DNA of 49,180 nucleotides from positions 1 to 49,180 of the forward strand of contig NZ_JADU01000026.1 of assembly GCF_000518545.1 (NCBI RefSeq). Direction: 5' to 3'. The stretch is from Hallella seregens ATCC 51272. GTDB taxonomy: Bacteria; Bacteroidota; Bacteroidia; Bacteroidales; Bacteroidaceae. Position numbers and translations under genes: made by a program. Positions within the stretch are counted from its first letter, which is position 1. Every line of letters begins with the position of its first letter. Below, in pieces: positions 36,861 to 45,187 of the stretch. Under the pieces are notes generated by a model, which saw only the letters and a program-made list of their open reading frames with translations, ran no database searches and had not been told where the DNA came from.

Positions 36861-37886
36861 TTAGTTTTTCATGACCCAAGCCTCTGCAAACTCGGACTTC
36901 TTGTTGAGCATATAGAGCTGACGGTAAGCCTCTTGCCGGGTTGCATAATGCCCGTAGACCACCTTGGCCCCACGGGTTCTGACCATCATTTCGGCCCGGT
37001 CGTAGCCCCGGCGGTGCAGGTCGGCCACGTAGGCGGCCGCATTCCTGCGTGTCACGCGGCTGGCCAATACTATAGTATAAGGTGTGGCTGCCGAGTCGAC
37101 AGTCGGGCCCACCGCCTGTTTGCCCATGGCGACCGGCACTTGACTCACGGCCTCCTTGACGGTTTCTTCGCCTGTGGTCACGTTCTTGGGCATGATGCGC
37201 AGCAGCAAGCCGGTGTCCACCTTGCTCTGCACCAGGACCGTATTGTTGTTCGACAGCGGAGCCGGAACCAGCAGGAACACCAGCAGGGCTATGCAGGCCA
37301 CGGCCATATTGCGCCAGATGGCAATCTGCAGGGCATGCCGTCTGCCATCCTCCAAGGGCTCTTCTTCTTCAGATGTTTCGACCGTACTGACCATATCGGC
37401 GGCCTGTGCCGTGCGGACAGGCAGTTCAGTCAAGGCCGTTGCAGCGGCCAACTCGCTCTCCAACTGGGGCACACTCTTCAGCTCGAAGCTGTCGAGCCCG
37501 TAGAGTCCGGGGGTGAGCAGACCTGCCTCGCAGGGCTCAAACTCGTAGCTGCCCCGCTCGCCCAGCCGCAATACGCCGATGTCGGACAGCTCATAGCAGC
37601 CGTCATTCTCCAGATGCTGGCGCAACTCGCGCACCTCATCCTCTATGCGGGTCACGGCATCAGGGTAGCTGATGTCGTAGGCCTCCACATACGACTGCGC
37701 CAACAACGAGTCGTTCAGCGTGAGTTTAGGGTTGAATCCAATCGTGCGCAACGGCGGGAGGAACAGTCCGTCCCGCTCGTCTCTCCGCGCGTCAGCATAG
37801 TGCGCCATGAATCCTCCGAAGTCGGGGATGATGACGCAGTCGTTGCTGAGCAGCAGGATTTCTATGTGCCGATCCAATTCAATCAT
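36861..37886 (-). CDS. HU-CCDC81-like, transmembrane and SPOR domain protein
   Basis: A 341-residue protein. Residues of about 1-125 match the Bacteroidota HU-CCDC81 pattern of two divergent HU-type domains (HIEILLLSNDCVIIPDFGGFMAHY, then LTLNDSLLAQSYVEA and GCYELSDIGVLRLGERGSYEF). A linker leads to one membrane helix at 193-211 (NMAVACIALLVFLLVPAPL). The C-terminal part (268-341; YTIVLASRVTRRNAAAYVADLHRRGY) is a SPOR domain, which binds denuded peptidoglycan at division sites. So an HU-like domain is cytoplasmic and a wall-binding domain is outside, as in the HU-LysM protein at 12208. The promoter box lies only 8 bases upstream, implying an almost leaderless mRNA. Confidence 0.88.
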   Translation of the reverse strand: MIELDRHIEILLLSNDCVIIPDFGGFMAHYADARRDERDGLFLPPLRTIGFNPKLTLNDSLLAQSYVEAYDISYPDAVTRIEDEVRELRQHLENDGCYELSDIGVLRLGERGSYEFEPCEAGLLTPGLYGLDSFELKSVPQLESELAAATALTELPVRTAQAADMVSTVETSEEEEPLEDGRRHALQIAIWRNMAVACIALLVFLLVPAPLSNNNTVLVQSKVDTGLLLRIMPKNVTTGEETVKEAVSQVPVAMGKQAVGPTVDSAATPYTIVLASRVTRRNAAAYVADLHRRGYDRAEMMVRTRGAKVVYGHYATRQEAYRQLYMLNKKSEFAEAWVMKN

Positions 37887-37893
37887 ACTCGTG

Positions 37894-37901
37894 CAAAGGT
37901 A
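37894..37901 (-). promoter_or_regulatory. promoter -7 box TACCTTTG of the HU-like/SPOR operon
   Basis: Perfect TAnnTTTG on the minus strand, 8 bases from the ATG. A TTG (plus CAA 37922-37924) is 20 bases upstream. Transcription would begin within a few bases of the start codon. Confidence 0.7.
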
Positions 37902-37995
37902 ATAAAAAGCAAGAGAAAGGCCAAGTGTTTGCCGGTGAAAAATCCTCGAAGAAAAAATAATCCTGCCGTTTGTGCCCCGTTTCAGATTAAATAAT

Positions 37996-38003
37996 TAACT
38001 TTG
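37996..38003 (+). promoter_or_regulatory. promoter -7 box TAACTTTG of the lipoprotein gene
   Basis: Perfect TAnnTTTG, 86 bases before the ATG at 38089, with TTTG at 37969-37972 as a -33 candidate (spacing 23, slightly long). Confidence 0.6.
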
Positions 38004-38088
38004 CTGGCAATAGTTGGAAGTAGCGGATGGGCCGCGAACCGCTTACCGGATTGCCAGACCGTCTGTCCGACTATGCATAAAACATGAT

Positions 38089-38880
38089 ATGAAGAGGTTA
38101 TATATTGTTTTGGTGGCTTTCGTGACGGTGTTGAGCTCGTGCCGCGACCGTTCCGCACGCACACAGCCCCCCGCTGAAGACCGCAACGCCAAGCAGATGC
38201 TGCAAGGTGTTTGGGTGGACGAAGACGTGCAGGATGTGGCTTTCCAGGCCAAAGGCGACACCATTTTCTATCCCGACTCCACCAGTCAGCCGGTATATTT
38301 CCAGATATTCAAGGACACACTGGTGCTGCATGGAGCCAACGATGTGAAGTACCCCATCCTGCGTCAGACACGCCATCTTTTCGTGTTTCGCAACCAGAAT
38401 GGCGACGAGGTGAGGCTGGTGCTCAGCGACAATCCCGACGACAAGATGTTCTTCTCGGGCAAGCGTCCGATGGCGCTCAACCAGAACCGGCTCATCAAGC
38501 GCGACACGGTGGTGAGCTTCGGCAGGGAAAAATACCACTGCTACGTGCAGGTGAACCCCACGACCTACAAGGTGGTGAAGACCTCTTATAACGACGATGG
38601 CGTGGCCGTGGACAATATTTACCACGACAATATCATCAATCTGAACGTTTATCACGGCTCTGTCAAGCTCTTTTCGGGCGACTTCCGCAAGCAGCAGTTT
38701 GCGGGCAAGGTGCCCCGGGAAGCACTGAGCCAGTCCATCCTCAGCGACCTCACACTCCGCTCTGTCGATGAATCGGGCATTCATTATGTGGCTTCACTGA
38801 TGATTCCCGACAGCATGAGCAGCTTCGAGGTGATGGTCACCGTGGGATTCGACGGCCGCATGAGCATGCGCGTTTTCTGA
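38089..38880 (+). CDS. lipoprotein, DUF4738-like
   Basis: A 263-residue lipoprotein. MKRLYIVLVAFVTVLSSC ends in a lipobox with the acylated Cys at 18. The first half (QMLQGVWVDEDVQDVAFQAKGDTIFYPD, then VYFQIFKDTLVLHG) looks like a lipocalin-like or DUF4923-type beta-domain. The second half carries KYHCYVQVNPTTYKVVKTSYNDDGVAVDNIYHDNIINLNVY and SFEVMVTVGFDGRMSMRVF, which I associate with DUF4738 of Bacteroidales. Function unknown. The start at 38089 is chosen because it yields the signal peptide; 25 upstream in-frame codons do not. It stands alone, divergent from the HU-like/SPOR operon. Confidence 0.8.
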   Translation: MKRLYIVLVAFVTVLSSCRDRSARTQPPAEDRNAKQMLQGVWVDEDVQDVAFQAKGDTIFYPDSTSQPVYFQIFKDTLVLHGANDVKYPILRQTRHLFVFRNQNGDEVRLVLSDNPDDKMFFSGKRPMALNQNRLIKRDTVVSFGREKYHCYVQVNPTTYKVVKTSYNDDGVAVDNIYHDNIINLNVYHGSVKLFSGDFRKQQFAGKVPREALSQSILSDLTLRSVDESGIHYVASLMIPDSMSSFEVMVTVGFDGRMSMRVF

Positions 38881-38902
38881 CAGTCGCGCACATGGGCCTT
38901 GC

Positions 38903-38922
38903 CCGTGGCTCTATGGCCACGG
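38903..38922 (+). terminator. possible weak terminator hairpin
   Basis: CCGTGGC at 38903-38909 pairs with GCCACGG at 38916-38922 (7 bp, 6-base loop), 22 bases after the lipoprotein stop. No T-run follows at once, so it may only be a structured 3' end. Confidence 0.4.
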
Positions 38923-38960
38923 ACTCCTTGTTCGGTATTTCTTGTATTTTCTCTTTAGTT

Positions 38961-39070
38961 TTACGCCGTAAACGCCTCACGTTTACGGCGTAATGTCTCT
39001 GCGTTTAAGCCGTTTTGATGCTGCGTTTGCGCCGCTTTCGTTTTAAGGTTACGCCGTTCTCATTTTAAGA
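38961..39070. repeat. 22-bp tandem repeat array (locus 2) with inverted repeat
   Basis: Five units of 20-23 bases begin at 38961, 38981, 39003, 39025 and 39048. They share a TTTACGGCGTAA or GTTTAAGCCGTTTT core. Within the first two, TTACGCCGTAAAC (38961-38973) and GTTTACGGCGTAA (38981-38993) form a perfect 13-bp inverted repeat around 7 bases. No gene is present. Confidence 0.75.
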
Positions 39071-39121
39071 ATACGGAAAACTTCTTAGGCCACGACACAC
39101 TCTACAGCACGAGTTACCTCG

Positions 39122-39150
39122 AACATGACGTGCAATGTACCGGTCATGTT
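39122..39150. repeat. 8-bp inverted repeat
   Basis: AACATGAC (39122-39129) pairs with GTCATGTT (39143-39150) around 13 bases, in the gap between convergent genes. Significance is uncertain. Confidence 0.4.
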
Positions 39151-39173
39151 GATTTTGATTTAAAGTATTGGGA

Positions 39174-39232
39174 AAACAAAAAAAGGCGGCTCCGACAACC
39201 GTAACAAGAACAACGGGGTTGTCGGAGCCGCC
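39174..39232 (-). terminator. terminator of the AspT-type transporter gene, 16-bp stem
   Basis: Bases 39185-39200 pair perfectly with 39217-39232 around a 16-base loop. On the minus strand the stem is followed by TTTTTTTTGTTTTCC, a clear T-run just past the transporter stop. Confidence 0.9.
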
Positions 39233-39245
39233 CTTGGGGCTTTGT

Positions 39246-40946
39246 TTATCCTCCGCAGAAGAAGAGGACAACGATTTGGGCTGTGAAGATGCGCAGGAAC
39301 ATGCTCAACGGGTACACAGTGGAGTAGCCCACGGCCGGGGCATCCTTGGTGCAGCTGGCGTTGGCATAGGCCAGTGCGGGCGGGTCGGTGTAGGTGCCAG
39401 CAATCATGCCCATGATGGTGAAATAGTTGAACTTGTACTTCAAACGGGCAATGGTACCCATGATGAGGATGGGGATAATGGTGATGAGGAAGCCCGTGTA
39501 GACATACTTGAGGCCGTCGCCCGCCACGACCGTCTGCCAGAATCCGGCGCCGGCCTTGATGCCGACGCTGGCCAGAAACAGCACAAGGCCTATCTCGCGA
39601 AGCATCATGTTAGCCGAGGTGGTGGTGTAGGTCACCAGCTTGAGACGGTAGCCGAAGCGGCCGATGAGGATGGCAATGATGAGCGGGCCGCCGGCAATGC
39701 CCAGCTTCAACGGCACGGGCATGCCCGGAATGGCAAGGGGAATGCTACCGAAGAGGATGCCGATGACGATGCCTATGAAGATGGTGGCGATGTTGGGAGC
39801 GTTGAGACGCTTCACCGAATTGCCCATCATGTCGGCCACGCGGTTCACATTCTCTTCGTGGCCCACAACCATGATGCGGTCGCCCACCTGGAAATGGTGG
39901 TTGCGACTGGCAAAAAGATCCATACCCTGACGGGAGATGCGCGTCACGTTGACCCCATAGACACTGGAGAAGTGCATCTTGCCGAGGGTCTTTCCGTTCA
40001 TCTGAGGATTGGTGACGACGATGCGACGCGAAACCATGGGCTGCCTCTCCATGTTGCCGCGGTCGTCCCATGCCACGTCTATCTCCGGGCCGATGAAAGC
40101 CTTGATGGCCTCGGCGTCGGCCTCGGCACTCACGATAAGCACCTCGTCGCCGACGTTGAACACCGTGTCGCGGGTGGGAATGCTGAGCGCGCCCTCGTGG
40201 TTAATGCGGGTGCACACCATGTCGCGGTTGAGAAATTCCGAGATTTGCAGCAGCGTTCGGTTGGCAATATAGGCGTTGGTCACCCTGAGCGTCATGACGT
40301 GCGGCTTGGCGTGCGGGTTCTCTGCCTCGGCTTCGGAGAGCTTTTCCTCCTCTTCCTGGAGGCGCGTCTTGGTGATATAGCGGATGGCGATGGTCGCCCC
40401 GATGATGCCCAGCACACCCAGCGGATAGGCGCAGGCATAGCCGTTGGCAATCTGTGGAGCGTCTCCATTGCTGAATACGGCCCCCAAAGCCTCGTTGGCC
40501 GCACCCAGTCCCGGCGTATTGGTAACGGCTCCATAGAGGGTGCCCACCATCATCGGCAGGTTGATGGGATTGCTTGTGTCGAAGAAGATGTAGTAGCAAG
40601 CAAACATGACCAGCACGTTGAGCAGAATGGTGACCGTGGAAAGCAGGTTGAGCGTAACGCCTCCCTTGCGGAAGCTCTCGAAGAAACCGGGGCCCACCTG
40701 CAGGCCAATACAGAACACAAAGAGAATCAACCCAAAGTCCTGCATGAATGTCAGGGTGGGCGTGGGGGCCGTGAAGCCCACGTGTCCGGCCAGAATGCCG
40801 GCAAAAAGCACAAAGGTGACGCCAAGCGAGATGCCGCCAATCTTGATCTTGCCCAGCAGTACACCGACAGAGATGACAAGGGCATAGAGCAGGGCAATGT
40901 GCGCCACGGAGTCTTGGGTCGTGAAAAGTTTAATTAACCAATCCAT
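39246..40946 (-). CDS. AspT/YidE-type aspartate-alanine exchanger family transporter
   Basis: A 566-residue inner-membrane protein with two hydrophobic halves of the AAE (duplicated YidE/AspT) family, roughly 5-180 and 390-566, around a central cytoplasmic part. The central part contains two TrkA-C/RCK_C domains ([17 protein letters not shown], then [17 protein letters not shown] and [18 protein letters not shown]). The C-terminal half holds the repeated [15 protein letters not shown] and [15 protein letters not shown] segments. Substrate is unproved; the family includes aspartate:alanine and other carboxylate exchangers. The start at 40946 gives [14 protein letters not shown], as in homologues. 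A good -33/-7 promoter is upstream. Confidence 0.9.
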   Translation of the reverse strand: MDWLIKLFTTQDSVAHIALLYALVISVGVLLGKIKIGGISLGVTFVLFAGILAGHVGFTAPTPTLTFMQDFGLILFVFCIGLQVGPGFFESFRKGGVTLNLLSTVTILLNVLVMFACYYIFFDTSNPINLPMMVGTLYGAVTNTPGLGAANEALGAVFSNGDAPQIANGYACAYPLGVLGIIGATIAIRYITKTRLQEEEEKLSEAEAENPHAKPHVMTLRVTNAYIANRTLLQISEFLNRDMVCTRINHEGALSIPTRDTVFNVGDEVLIVSAEADAEAIKAFIGPEIDVAWDDRGNMERQPMVSRRIVVTNPQMNGKTLGKMHFSSVYGVNVTRISRQGMDLFASRNHHFQVGDRIMVVGHEENVNRVADMMGNSVKRLNAPNIATIFIGIVIGILFGSIPLAIPGMPVPLKLGIAGGPLIIAILIGRFGYRLKLVTYTTTSANMMLREIGLVLFLASVGIKAGAGFWQTVVAGDGLKYVYTGFLITIIPILIMGTIARLKYKFNYFTIMGMIAGTYTDPPALAYANASCTKDAPAVGYSTVYPLSMFLRIFTAQIVVLFFCGG

Positions 40947-40970
40947 GTGAAAATTTAGTGAATTTGACTG

Positions 40971-41001
40971 CAAAAATACGAAGATTAACGCAGATGGCAA
41001 A
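40971..41001 (-). promoter_or_regulatory. promoter of the AspT-type transporter gene
   Basis: On the minus strand TTTG (plus 40998-41001) and TATTTTTG (plus 40971-40978) are separated by 19 bases, the best -33/-7 pair in the window. The leader is about 20 bases. It shows that the transporter can be transcribed independently of the purine permease gene upstream. Confidence 0.75.
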
Positions 41002-41024
41002 GCCCAAAAGCCTAAATTGTGACG

Positions 41025-42326
41025 CTATGCAAACACAAAGTTCAGGACAAAGAGCACCGAAAGCACGACAAGCGTCCAGTTGAGCTCGGACCACTTGCCG
41101 ATGCAGAGCTTCAGAATGACGTAACTGAGAATGCCCAGGCAGATGCCGTCGGCGATGCTGTAACAGAGCACCATGGTTATCATCGTAATGAAAGCAGGGA
41201 ACGCTTCGGCCACATTGCTCAGATTAATCTTCTTCATGGAGTCGAGCATCAGCACGCCCACCAGCACCAATGCACCCGATGTGGCCGGACTTGGAATGAG
41301 CAGGAAAACGGGGGAGAGCAGCAGGGAGAAGATGAACAACAGGCCCACGACGAAGCTCGTCACGCCCGTGCGACCGCCCTCGGCTATGCCCGAGGCGCTC
41401 TCCACATAGGTGGTGATGGTGCTGGAACCCAGCATGGCTCCGCAGGTGGTGCCGATGGCATCGCTCATCATCGCCTCCTTGACGTGAGGAATGGTGCCGT
41501 CGGCCTTGACCACACCCGTCTTTTGGGCCAGCCCGACGAGGGTGCCCACGGTGTCGAAGATGTTGACGATGAGCAGGGAAATGACTACAAGCAGTGTGTT
41601 GGTGTTGAGGAGGCTGGCGAAATCGAACTGGCAGAAGATGGGGGCAAGGCTATGGGGAACCGAGACGGGGAACCAATGCTCCGGTATGCGGGTGACGCCC
41701 ATGGGAATACCAATGACTGCCGTGGCGATGATGGCGTAGAAAAGGGCACCCTTTACCCGGCGGGCCATGAGGATGCCGCTAAGCATGATGGCGATGATGC
41801 CAAGGATGGAGGTGGGCGTGAACTCACCGAGACCGACGAACGTGCCCTCCTTGGGGACGATGATTTCGGCATTCTTCAGTCCGATGAAGGCAATGAACAT
41901 GCCGATGCCACCCGAAATGGCGTAGCGCAAATTCTCGGGAATGGAGTCGAGAATCATCTCTCGAATGTTGAAGAAAGTAATCAGCAGGAAAATGAGTCCC
42001 TCAATAAACATGATGGCCAGAGACTGTTGCCAGGTGTAGTGCATGGCTTGACAGAGGGTGTAGGCAAAGAAGGCGTTGAGACCCATACTCGGTGCCTGGG
42101 CAAACGGCAGCTTGGCCATAAAAGCCAGCAACAGCGTGGAGATGGCAGCTGCCAGCGCGGTGGCGGTGAAGAGGGCGCCCTTGTCCATGCCGGTGCTGGC
42201 CAGGATGGTGGGGTTGACGGCAAGCACATAGCTCATCGTGAGAAACGTGGTGGCTCCGGCAACAAGCTCTGTGCGGAGTCGGTTTGAGGCGGGATTGAAT
42301 CCTAATGCTTTCTCAAAGAATTTCAT
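41025..42326 (-). CDS. NCS2 (AzgA-type) purine permease
   Basis: A 433-residue inner-membrane carrier with about 12-14 hydrophobic segments. It matches the AzgA/PbuG branch of the NCS2 family: NRLRTELVAGATTFLTMSYVLAVNPTIL at the N-terminus, APSMGLNAFFAYTLC, GGIGMFIAFIGLKNA and GTLVGLAQKTG. These import adenine, guanine or hypoxanthine with protons. It lies 42 bases after the nudC-like gene, which supports co-transcription and a purine-salvage role. The exact base cannot be set from sequence. Confidence 0.92.
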   Translation of the reverse strand: MKFFEKALGFNPASNRLRTELVAGATTFLTMSYVLAVNPTILASTGMDKGALFTATALAAAISTLLLAFMAKLPFAQAPSMGLNAFFAYTLCQAMHYTWQQSLAIMFIEGLIFLLITFFNIREMILDSIPENLRYAISGGIGMFIAFIGLKNAEIIVPKEGTFVGLGEFTPTSILGIIAIMLSGILMARRVKGALFYAIIATAVIGIPMGVTRIPEHWFPVSVPHSLAPIFCQFDFASLLNTNTLLVVISLLIVNIFDTVGTLVGLAQKTGVVKADGTIPHVKEAMMSDAIGTTCGAMLGSSTITTYVESASGIAEGGRTGVTSFVVGLLFIFSLLLSPVFLLIPSPATSGALVLVGVLMLDSMKKINLSNVAEAFPAFITMITMVLCYSIADGICLGILSYVILKLCIGKWSELNWTLVVLSVLFVLNFVFA

Positions 42327-42368
42327 AACACTATATAAAATTGAACGAATGGATAATCAGGTGTATGG

Positions 42369-43187
42369 TCAGTCTTGGTCGGACACGATATGGTGCTGGG
42401 CCAGCCAGGCATCAATGAGCCGGCGGGCTATGGACAGTTTTTGTGGGATGCGCGGCAGTTGGTCATAGCGAAACCAGTTGCCCTTGGAGAGCTCGGACTT
42501 CTGCAGATGGATGTCGCCCGCCACATAGTCGGCATTGAAGCCCACCATCAGGCCGCAGGGGTAGGGCCATGGCTGCGAGCCGAAATAGCGGAGGTTGCTT
42601 ATCGTGACCCCTGTCTCCTCCATGACCTCGCGTGCCACGGCCTCCTCGAGGGTCTCGCCGGTCTCGACAAATCCGGCTACGAGCCCGTAGAAGTCGGACT
42701 TGAAGTTGCGGGCATGCACCAGCAGCACCTCGTCACCGCGATGGATAAGCACGATGACGGCCGTGGCCAGTTGCGGCCACACTTCCTTGCCACACTGGGT
42801 GCACTTCTTGGAAATGTCGGTGGACATGCGCATGGGGGAGCCGCACACACCGCAGAAACGGGTGTTGCGGTCCCAGTAGAGCAGCTCCTGACACTTGCCG
42901 GCCTTGAGGTACAAGGGGCGGGACAAGTGGAAGAACGATTCGCGGAGCCCCATGAACGTATAGCCGTGGCGGGCCAGCGCAGGGTCGGTCACCGTGAGCT
43001 GTTGCGGATCGTCAATGCTGAAAGTCCTTACTTCGGTGCCGTCGGACATGGGGGTAATGTCCATCACGTGGGTCCATGGCTGGATGCCGACGGGTGGTTC
43101 CTCGGCACAAGGTATGGTGAAAGCTCCGTCGGCCTGTTTCTCCAACAGCAGGTCGGTTTTACAAAATACGAAATAAAACCTGCGCAT
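42369..43187 (-). CDS. nudC: NudC-type NAD(H) pyrophosphatase / RNA decapping Nudix enzyme
   Basis: Hydrolyses NADH to NMNH and AMP, and in the NudC family removes NAD caps from RNA. It has 272 residues. A four-cysteine zinc ribbon is at C112, C115, C129 and C132. The Nudix box GFVETGETLEEAVAREVMEETG starts at G172. SQPWPYP (204-210) is the NudC signature SQPWPFPxS that separates it from other Nudix enzymes. It is 43 bases after the 5'-nucleotidase gene. Confidence 0.94.
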   Translation of the reverse strand: MRRFYFVFCKTDLLLEKQADGAFTIPCAEEPPVGIQPWTHVMDITPMSDGTEVRTFSIDDPQQLTVTDPALARHGYTFMGLRESFFHLSRPLYLKAGKCQELLYWDRNTRFCGVCGSPMRMSTDISKKCTQCGKEVWPQLATAVIVLIHRGDEVLLVHARNFKSDFYGLVAGFVETGETLEEAVAREVMEETGVTISNLRYFGSQPWPYPCGLMVGFNADYVAGDIHLQKSELSKGNWFRYDQLPRIPQKLSIARRLIDAWLAQHHIVSDQD

Positions 43188-43230
43188 GTTAACGTCTTGT
43201 TTCTTAAAAGAATGATGAATGCGGAAGAAG

Positions 43231-44970
43231 TTATCGGTCGAACAGAAGACGGCGGTCGCGCTCGGCTGCCGGCCGTACCCAGCTCTCGGGCACGAAACGC
43301 CAGTTGTGGTTGGGCTTGGGATCCATCACTCCGGCCCTTTCGATCTCCTGCATCAGGTAGTGGCGCTGGTCCTTGTCCGACCGCCACACGATGCGGCTTT
43401 CCAGGCTGTCTTGTGGAATCCCGGCACCTCGGGTGAGCAGCTCGCCGCCGCCGTTGCCTCGGTAGCTGTTCACGGCCACGCGGTACCAGGCATCCTCATG
43501 GAAAGGCGCACCGTTGCTCATGCGGAGAATGTGCACTTTCTGCCCATCGGGGCGCGTAACGTTGACCTCGTAATCAATGCCGGCTGCCGCATCAAAGTTG
43601 AAAGAGAAATTCTTGAATCCCATGCGCTGGGCATCGCCCTGTGTGGTGGAGTCGAGCAACAGGAGGTGGTCTTCCGGGCGCTTCATGGTGTTGACCCATT
43701 GGTCGTAGCTCATTTCCAGATGCTTGCGGATCTCGCGGCCGGTGAGCCGCATCACGTAGAGCTGATTCTCAAATTTGTAAAGACTGAACATGTCGCTTAC
43801 GCGGACGGAGCCCTGCCGGATGCTGTCATTAAAGGAGAGGGGCGCATTGAACGAGACGTCGGCCCCAGTGATTTTCAGCTGCAGGTTGAGCACCAAATCG
43901 TTGAAGGCTGAGTTGCCGAAATAGCTGTCGCGCGTGTAGATGGAGTGCTTGAATTCTCCTATCCGGCGGTCGACGTAGCGGTTCACTTTGTCGGTGAAAT
44001 ATTTGAAGTGGGTGGTGAAAACGGTGTCGATGGGTTCGTGGGTTACGTCGTGGAGCGTGCCCCGGCATTGGGTGATTTGCCAACGGCCCCCTTGTCGGAT
44101 GAGCGAAAGGGTGGCCTCTGCTACAGCCATGGCGTTGTTGGCCGGGTTGAGACAAAGCACCTGGCGGCCCTCGGTGTTGGTCACGTAGTCGTTGTAGCGG
44201 GTATGGTCGTGCCCGAACAGCACCACGTCGAAGCCCGGTACTTCCCGGGCCACTTTCAGGGAGGCGTCCTCCATGTAGTCGGGCGTGGTGATGCCGCCCT
44301 CACGTCCCGAGTGAAACAGACCGACAACCACGTCGGCCTTCTCATGCTCGCGTAGCACCTTGACCCATCGGCGGGCCGAGGCAGTCATTTCTTCAAAGCG
44401 CAGCCCGCTCCACAGCGGCTTGGCCAGCCAGTTGGGAATGGCTGGGGTAAGCATGCCGAGCACCCCGATTCTGACTCCGTTGCGCACGAGGACGGTGTAG
44501 GGCTTGACATAGGGCTGGCCCGTGGCGGTGGAGACAATGTTGGCGCCAATAACGGGGCACGTGAGCTCGCTGAACCATTTGTCGTAGACCCGGTGCCCGG
44601 GTTCAATGTCGTGGTTGCCTACACCCTGGGCGTCGTAATGCAGATAGTTCACCACGTCGGATGCGATGTTTCGCTCCAGCGTGTCAATGTAGTTGGAGTA
44701 GTAGGAGACCGGCTGCCCCTGAAGAATGTCGCCGTTTTCGAGCAGTATCAGCCGGTCGCCATAGCTGGCCCTGAGCCGGTTGACGTAGCTGCTGACGCGG
44801 GCCAGGGAGCCCGGTCTGGGTTTGCGTGCAATGAAATCGTAGGGGAAAAAAGCACCGTGCACGTCGGTGGTCTCAATAATCTTCAGTTCGATCGTCTTGT
44901 CTTTTGCGTCTGCCATATTCGCGTGTAGCAAGGTCATTGCCAACAGGCAACACGAGAGTGTTGGTTTCAT
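43231..44970 (-). CDS. periplasmic 5'-nucleotidase / 2',3'-cyclic phosphodiesterase family
   Basis: A 579-residue exported metallophosphatase (signal peptide MKPTLSCCLLAMTLLHANMADA). The metallophosphoesterase half has ETTDVHGAFFPYD (D36, H38), LLENGDILQGQPVSYY, GNHDIE, VVGLFHSG and LFGHDHTRYND, all the metal-ligand motifs. The C-terminal 5_nucleotid_C half carries SFNAPLSFND and VNSYRGNGGGELLTRGAGI. It would strip phosphate from nucleotides outside the inner membrane, supplying nucleosides or phosphate. The ATG at 44970 is preferred since it begins the signal peptide. It heads the operon with nudC and the purine permease, from a TACCTTTG promoter box. Confidence 0.93.
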   Translation of the reverse strand: MKPTLSCCLLAMTLLHANMADAKDKTIELKIIETTDVHGAFFPYDFIARKPRPGSLARVSSYVNRLRASYGDRLILLENGDILQGQPVSYYSNYIDTLERNIASDVVNYLHYDAQGVGNHDIEPGHRVYDKWFSELTCPVIGANIVSTATGQPYVKPYTVLVRNGVRIGVLGMLTPAIPNWLAKPLWSGLRFEEMTASARRWVKVLREHEKADVVVGLFHSGREGGITTPDYMEDASLKVAREVPGFDVVLFGHDHTRYNDYVTNTEGRQVLCLNPANNAMAVAEATLSLIRQGGRWQITQCRGTLHDVTHEPIDTVFTTHFKYFTDKVNRYVDRRIGEFKHSIYTRDSYFGNSAFNDLVLNLQLKITGADVSFNAPLSFNDSIRQGSVRVSDMFSLYKFENQLYVMRLTGREIRKHLEMSYDQWVNTMKRPEDHLLLLDSTTQGDAQRMGFKNFSFNFDAAAGIDYEVNVTRPDGQKVHILRMSNGAPFHEDAWYRVAVNSYRGNGGGELLTRGAGIPQDSLESRIVWRSDKDQRHYLMQEIERAGVMDPKPNHNWRFVPESWVRPAAERDRRLLFDR

Positions 44971-45011
44971 GTTGAGTTCTGTTTTTTGATTTATTGCCTG
45001 AAACAGCCGTG

Positions 45012-45019
45012 CAAAGGTA
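45012..45019 (-). promoter_or_regulatory. 5'-nucleotidase promoter -7 box TACCTTTG
   Basis: Perfect TAnnTTTG on the minus strand, 41 bases upstream of the ATG at 44970; a -33 TTG is not obvious. Confidence 0.6.
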
Positions 45020-45113
45020 ATGGTTTTCACTGGAAATCGCAGGATTTCCGTGCAATATATGAGCAGACCCGTGTGATAAAAACCGTTTTTCGGCAGATTT
45101 AACACTCATAGCC

Positions 45114-45144
45114 TTGCATCTATTGCCGAAAAAACCTATATTTG
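45114..45144 (+). promoter_or_regulatory. promoter of the cytidylate-kinase-like gene
   Basis: TTG at 45114-45116 and TATATTTG at 45137-45144 are spaced by 20 bases, matching the Bacteroidota consensus. The leader to 45188 is about 37 bases. Confidence 0.65.
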
Positions 45145-45187
45145 TGAGTGACATATAAAAGATGTGGCTTACTTAAAACCAACGACT

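Noticed and set aside
39168..40937. 589-codon plus-strand frame opposite the AspT-type transporter
   Set aside because: Rich in His, Asp and Gly with no domain, it mirrors a real membrane-protein gene and starts inside the terminator. The same applies to long frames at 4488-5846, 6269-7954, 7970-9250, 12190-13818 (minus), 26776-27978 and 41019-42287.
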